The position numbers and the translations under genes were made by a program. Shown one piece after another: positions 7,204 through 9,723 of a stretch of DNA of 9,723 nt (positions are counted from its first letter, which is position 1; every line of letters begins with the position of its first letter). Below the pieces are notes generated by a model, which saw only the letters and a list, made by a program, of their open reading frames with translations, was not told where the DNA came from and did no database searches. The stretch covers positions 1 to 9,723 of the forward strand of contig JANXRR010000329.1 in assembly GCA_025356795.1 (NCBI GenBank), in the 5' to 3' direction. Source of the stretch: Bacteroidia bacterium (GTDB taxonomy: Bacteria > Bacteroidota > Bacteroidia > Cytophagales > Cyclobacteriaceae).

Positions 7204-9141
7204 ATGAGTTCGATTAAGATTACACTTCCAGACGGTTCTTCACGAGAATACCCAAAAGGAATAAAAGGAATTGAAATAGCCCAAAGCATTAGCGAAGGCT
7301 TGGCACGCAATGCACTTTCTCTGGAAGTAAATGGAGAAATTTGGGATTTATCACGTGCCATAGATCAAGATTCATCCATCAAAATTTTTACATGGAATGA
7401 CAAAGGAGGTAAGTATGCTTTTTGGCATTCCTCCGCTCACCTATTTGCTGAAGCATTGGAGGCACTGTATCCAGGGGTTAAGTTCGGTATCGGCCCGCCC
7501 ATAGAAAATGGTTTTTATTACGATGTCGATTTAGGTGAAAAGGCATTTGGTGAAGATGACCTGGTAGTGGTGGAAAAAAAAATGCTTGAGCTTGCCAAAC
7601 AAAACAATGCGTTTGTGAGAAGAAGTGTTTCCAAACAAGAAGCACTCGATTACTTTACTCAAAAAGCAGATCCCTATAAATTAGAATTGATTGATGGCTT
7701 AACCGATGGCTCCATCACATTTTACAAGCAGGGTAATTTTGTTGACTTGTGCAGAGGGCCTCATATTCCAACCACAGGGCCAATCAAAGCCATTAAATTA
7801 ACAAGTGTTGCAGGTGCTTATTGGCGTGGCAATGAAAAAAATAAAATGCTCACGCGCGTTTATGGAATCACGTTTCCAAAACAAAAAGAGCTAGACGAGT
7901 ATCTTCATTTGTTGGAAGAAGCAAAGAAGCGCGACCATCGTAAATTAGGCAAAGAGCTAGAACTCTTTACATTCTCTGAAAAGGTTGGAATGGGGCTTCC
8001 ACTATGGCTTCCTAAAGGAACAATTTTAAGAGAACGCCTGGAACAATTTATGCGAAAGGCTCAGGTAAAAGCTGGCTACGAACCGGTAGTTACACCTCAT
8101 ATTGGAAGCAAGCAATTGTATGTTACCTCTGGGCATTATGAAAAATATGGGAAGGATTCGTTCCAACCAATTCGCACGCCAGACGAAGGGGAGGAGTTTT
8201 TCTTAAAGCCAATGAACTGCCCTCATCATTGCGAAATTTATAAATTCAAGCCTCGCTCTTATAAAGATTTGCCCGTGCGGTATGCCGAGTTTGGCACCGT
8301 ATACCGCTATGAGCAAAGTGGAGAACTGCATGGACTCACGCGTGTGCGAGGGTTTACGCAAGATGATGCCCATATTTTCTGCCGGCCAGATCAGGTAAAA
8401 GAAGAATTCATTAAAGTAATAGATTTAGTGCTTTTGGTATTTAGATCATTGGGTTTTGAAAATTATACCGCCCAAGTTTCTCTTCCCGATCCTGAAAATA
8501 AAGCAAAATATATTGGCGAGGAGGAGCAATGGAAAATAGCTGGGCAGCAAATTCAAGAGGCTGCAGATGAGTGTGGATTGATCACCGTTGCGGTAAAAGG
8601 AGAAGCTGCATTCTATGGCCCAAAATTAGATTTCATGGTAAAAGATGCCTTGGGTAGACAATGGCAACTTGGCACTATTCAAGTCGATTATCAATTGCCA
8701 CAGCGCTTCGAACTTGAATATGTTGGTTCAGATAATCAAAAGCATAGGCCTGTAATGATTCACCGCGCACCATTTGGTTCGCTCGAAAGATTTGTGGCTG
8801 TGTTAATTGAACATTGCGCAGGAAATTTTCCGTTATGGTTAGCGCCCGATCAAATTGCCGTATTGCCGATTTCAGAAAAATTCAATGATTTCTCAAGAGA
8901 ATTGTATGAGAATTTAAAAGGCCATGATATCCGTGGATTTTTTGATGATCGGGATGAAAAAATAGGCAGAAAAATTAGAGATGCAGAAGTTAAAAAGGTG
9001 CCTTATATGCTCATTGTAGGAGAAAAAGAAGTGGCTGAAGGGAAAGTGGCAGTAAGAAAGCATGGTTCGGGCGATCAAGGGTCTCTACTGTTAAGCGAAT
9101 TTATTGAACTTTTTGTAAAAGAGTGTGCTGCTCCCATGTAA
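7204..9141 (+). CDS. thrS: Threonyl-tRNA synthetase
   Basis: Class II aminoacyl-tRNA synthetase that activates threonine with ATP and charges tRNA-Thr in the cytoplasm. Its 645 residues compare with 642 in E. coli. Domain order: TGS at about 1-63; editing (second additional) domain at about 70-235, with His75/His79 (HSSAH) and Cys183/His187 (CRGPH) of the Ser-tRNA-Thr hydrolysis site; catalytic core at about 245-545; anticodon-binding domain at about 547-640. The zinc and threonine-binding ligands Cys339 (MNCPHH), His390 (DDAH) and His520 (MIHRAPFGS) are all present, as are motif 2 with Arg368 and motif 3 [10 protein letters not shown] (521-530). Everything needed for both synthesis and editing is intact. 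ATG 7204 is the natural start, since the TGS strand begins at residue 3. infC follows 107 bases downstream, the conserved thrS-infC order. Confidence 0.98.
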   Translation: MSSIKITLPDGSSREYPKGIKGIEIAQSISEGLARNALSLEVNGEIWDLSRAIDQDSSIKIFTWNDKGGKYAFWHSSAHLFAEALEALYPGVKFGIGPPIENGFYYDVDLGEKAFGEDDLVVVEKKMLELAKQNNAFVRRSVSKQEALDYFTQKADPYKLELIDGLTDGSITFYKQGNFVDLCRGPHIPTTGPIKAIKLTSVAGAYWRGNEKNKMLTRVYGITFPKQKELDEYLHLLEEAKKRDHRKLGKELELFTFSEKVGMGLPLWLPKGTILRERLEQFMRKAQVKAGYEPVVTPHIGSKQLYVTSGHYEKYGKDSFQPIRTPDEGEEFFLKPMNCPHHCEIYKFKPRSYKDLPVRYAEFGTVYRYEQSGELHGLTRVRGFTQDDAHIFCRPDQVKEEFIKVIDLVLLVFRSLGFENYTAQVSLPDPENKAKYIGEEEQWKIAGQQIQEAADECGLITVAVKGEAAFYGPKLDFMVKDALGRQWQLGTIQVDYQLPQRFELEYVGSDNQKHRPVMIHRAPFGSLERFVAVLIEHCAGNFPLWLAPDQIAVLPISEKFNDFSRELYENLKGHDIRGFFDDRDEKIGRKIRDAEVKKVPYMLIVGEKEVAEGKVAVRKHGSGDQGSLLLSEFIELFVKECAAPM

Positions 9142-9201
9142 AATAACACGACTTATCTCACTAAAATATAACAGTGGCCTTTGAAAAGATGAAAATATAC
9201 C

Positions 9202-9209
9202 GATATTTG
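9202..9209 (+). promoter_or_regulatory. Possible -7 element in the thrS-infC gap
   Basis: GATATTTG matches TAnnTTTG except for the first base, 39 bases before GTG 9249. With no terminator visible in the 107-base thrS-infC gap, read-through from thrS is equally possible. Weak evidence. Confidence 0.2.
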
Positions 9210-9248
9210 CGACTCGTTTTTAAAAAGTAAAGAACTTAAACCCAAAGA

Positions 9249-9723
9249 GTGGCAATAATTCCAAGTAGTAACAGACCTCCTAACAAGCCTTTTAATAGAG
9301 GCAGAAAGGTAGTTGAAGAACCGTATCGAGTAAATGAAAGAATACTCGCAGCTAGGGTTCGTGTAGTAGGTGAAAATATCAAAGTAGATGTTTACCCAAC
9401 TGCTGTAGCTATAAAACTTGCTCAAGATCAAGGTCTTGACTTAGTGGAGATTTCTCCTAATGCAGATCCTCCGGTATGTAAGGTTATTGATTATTCGAAG
9501 TTTAAGTACGAGCAAAAGAAGAAACAAAAGGAGATTAAAGCCAACGCCCAAAAGACCGTTTTGAAGGAAATGCGATTTGGACCCAACACGGATGATCACG
9601 ATTTTAACTTTAAAGTGAAGCATGCAATCAACTTTTTGCAAGAAGGAGTCGCCCCACCACAGGTATCTGGGGTGGCTTGTGGAGCTTGCCTGAATTGCCA
9701 GTTGAGGCGGATATTTTCAAGAC
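9249..9723 (+). CDS. infC: Translation initiation factor IF-3; downstream part replaced and runs off the window
   Basis: IF-3 binds the 30S subunit, keeps 50S away and checks the start codon-initiator tRNA pairing. From GTG 9249 the frame gives a basic leader, then [10 protein letters not shown] (24-33), VRVVGENI (38-45), GLDLVEISP (62-70), [16 protein letters not shown] (74-89), the lysine-rich interdomain helix, and the C-domain opening [14 protein letters not shown] (107-120) and HAINFLQEG (125-133), all characteristic. The expected continuation, in which the C-domain strands read roughly KVKAxVxFxGR, is absent: from codon 134 the open frame encodes unrelated residues to the window edge. 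The start is uncertain. An in-frame TAA lies at 9237-9239, there is no ATG, and the candidates are GTG 9249, ATA 9255 and ATT 9258; ATT is notable because E. coli infC starts with AUU. The gene follows thrS as in many bacteria. An IF-3 lacking most of its C-domain should not work, so this copy is either interrupted or misassembled. Confidence 0.88.
   Translation, partial: MAIIPSSNRPPNKPFNRGRKVVEEPYRVNERILAARVRVVGENIKVDVYPTAVAIKLAQDQGLDLVEISPNADPPVCKVIDYSKFKYEQKKKQKEIKANAQKTVLKEMRFGPNTDDHDFNFKVKHAINFLQEGVAPPQVSGVACGACLNCQLRRIFSR
9648..9723. other. Non-IF3 sequence joined to infC: edge of an insertion or assembly artefact
   Basis: After the Gly133 codon of infC the sequence no longer encodes IF-3 in any forward frame. 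By my count the 76 bases hold 42 G/C (55%) against 30 (39%) in the 76 bases before. They contain an imperfect hairpin, GCCCCACC (9651-9658) against GGGGTGGC (9669-9676), with six of eight positions paired. No protein family was recognised on either strand. A segment of this size at the very end, about one assembly k-mer long, would be expected if a short-read contig stopped inside a repeated element such as an insertion sequence. A real insertion within infC is the alternative. Confidence 0.5.

Noticed and set aside
9153..9641. Minus-strand open frames opposite infC and its leader (9153-9431, 9441-9641)
   Set aside because: The plus strand encodes clear IF-3 sequence here, and the minus-strand proteins have no recognisable motif.
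9651..9676. Hairpin after infC as a rho-independent terminator
   Set aside because: The stem has two mismatches and a ten-base loop, no T tract follows, and it interrupts a coding region instead of ending one.
1..9723. CRISPR array, tRNA or rRNA genes, defence island, phage genes
   Set aside because: No regularly spaced repeats, cloverleaf-like segments, rRNA sequence, or nuclease, toxin or phage structural genes were recognised on either strand.

Overview
The window looks like ordinary chromosomal DNA of a member of the Bacteroidota, probably a Cytophagales-type bacterium. This rests on four things: AT-rich genes, near-absence of Shine-Dalgarno sequences, several copies of the Bacteroidota -7 promoter element TAnnTTTG just upstream of genes, and lineage-typical families such as the carboxypeptidase-regulatory-like/DUF5686 outer-membrane protein. 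The species cannot be named from the sequence.

Layout. On the minus strand, 1-969 is the first 323 residues of a family 1 glycoside hydrolase whose C-terminus lies outside the window, and 1061-1762 upstream of it is a short-chain dehydrogenase-like protein. Diverging from these on the plus strand are a TrmH-family tRNA 2'-O-methyltransferase (1817-2500) and a SanA/DUF218 inner-membrane protein (2568-3218) that has its own promoter and a hairpin-plus-T-tract terminator. A POTRA-less Omp85/BamA-like barrel protein (3272-4411, minus) converges on sanA. It shares a divergent promoter region with a large CarboxypepD_reg/DUF5686 outer-membrane protein (4586-7138, plus). Then come threonyl-tRNA synthetase thrS (7204-9141) and initiation factor 3 infC (from 9249), the conserved thrS-infC order that in many bacteria continues with rpmI-rplT.

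How the genes fit together. The right end is translation machinery (thrS, infC), and trmH is a tRNA-modification gene. sanA, the Omp85-like gene and the DUF5686 gene form an envelope-related block. The two outer-membrane proteins share a recognisable C-terminal barrel pattern. The SDR and GH1 genes may be co-transcribed, but GH1 also has a candidate promoter of its own; both have non-standard active-site residues.

Points for a second look. (i) infC matches IF3 only to about codon 133. The last ~76 bases (9648-9723) do not encode the rest of IF3 and are clearly richer in G+C, so they are either the edge of a mobile insertion or a contig-end assembly join. (ii) The SDR lacks the catalytic Tyr of the YxxxK motif. 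(iii) The GH1 keeps both catalytic glutamates but departs from consensus around the -1 subsite. I found no CRISPR array, tRNA or rRNA gene, complete insertion sequence, defence system or other clearly new system.
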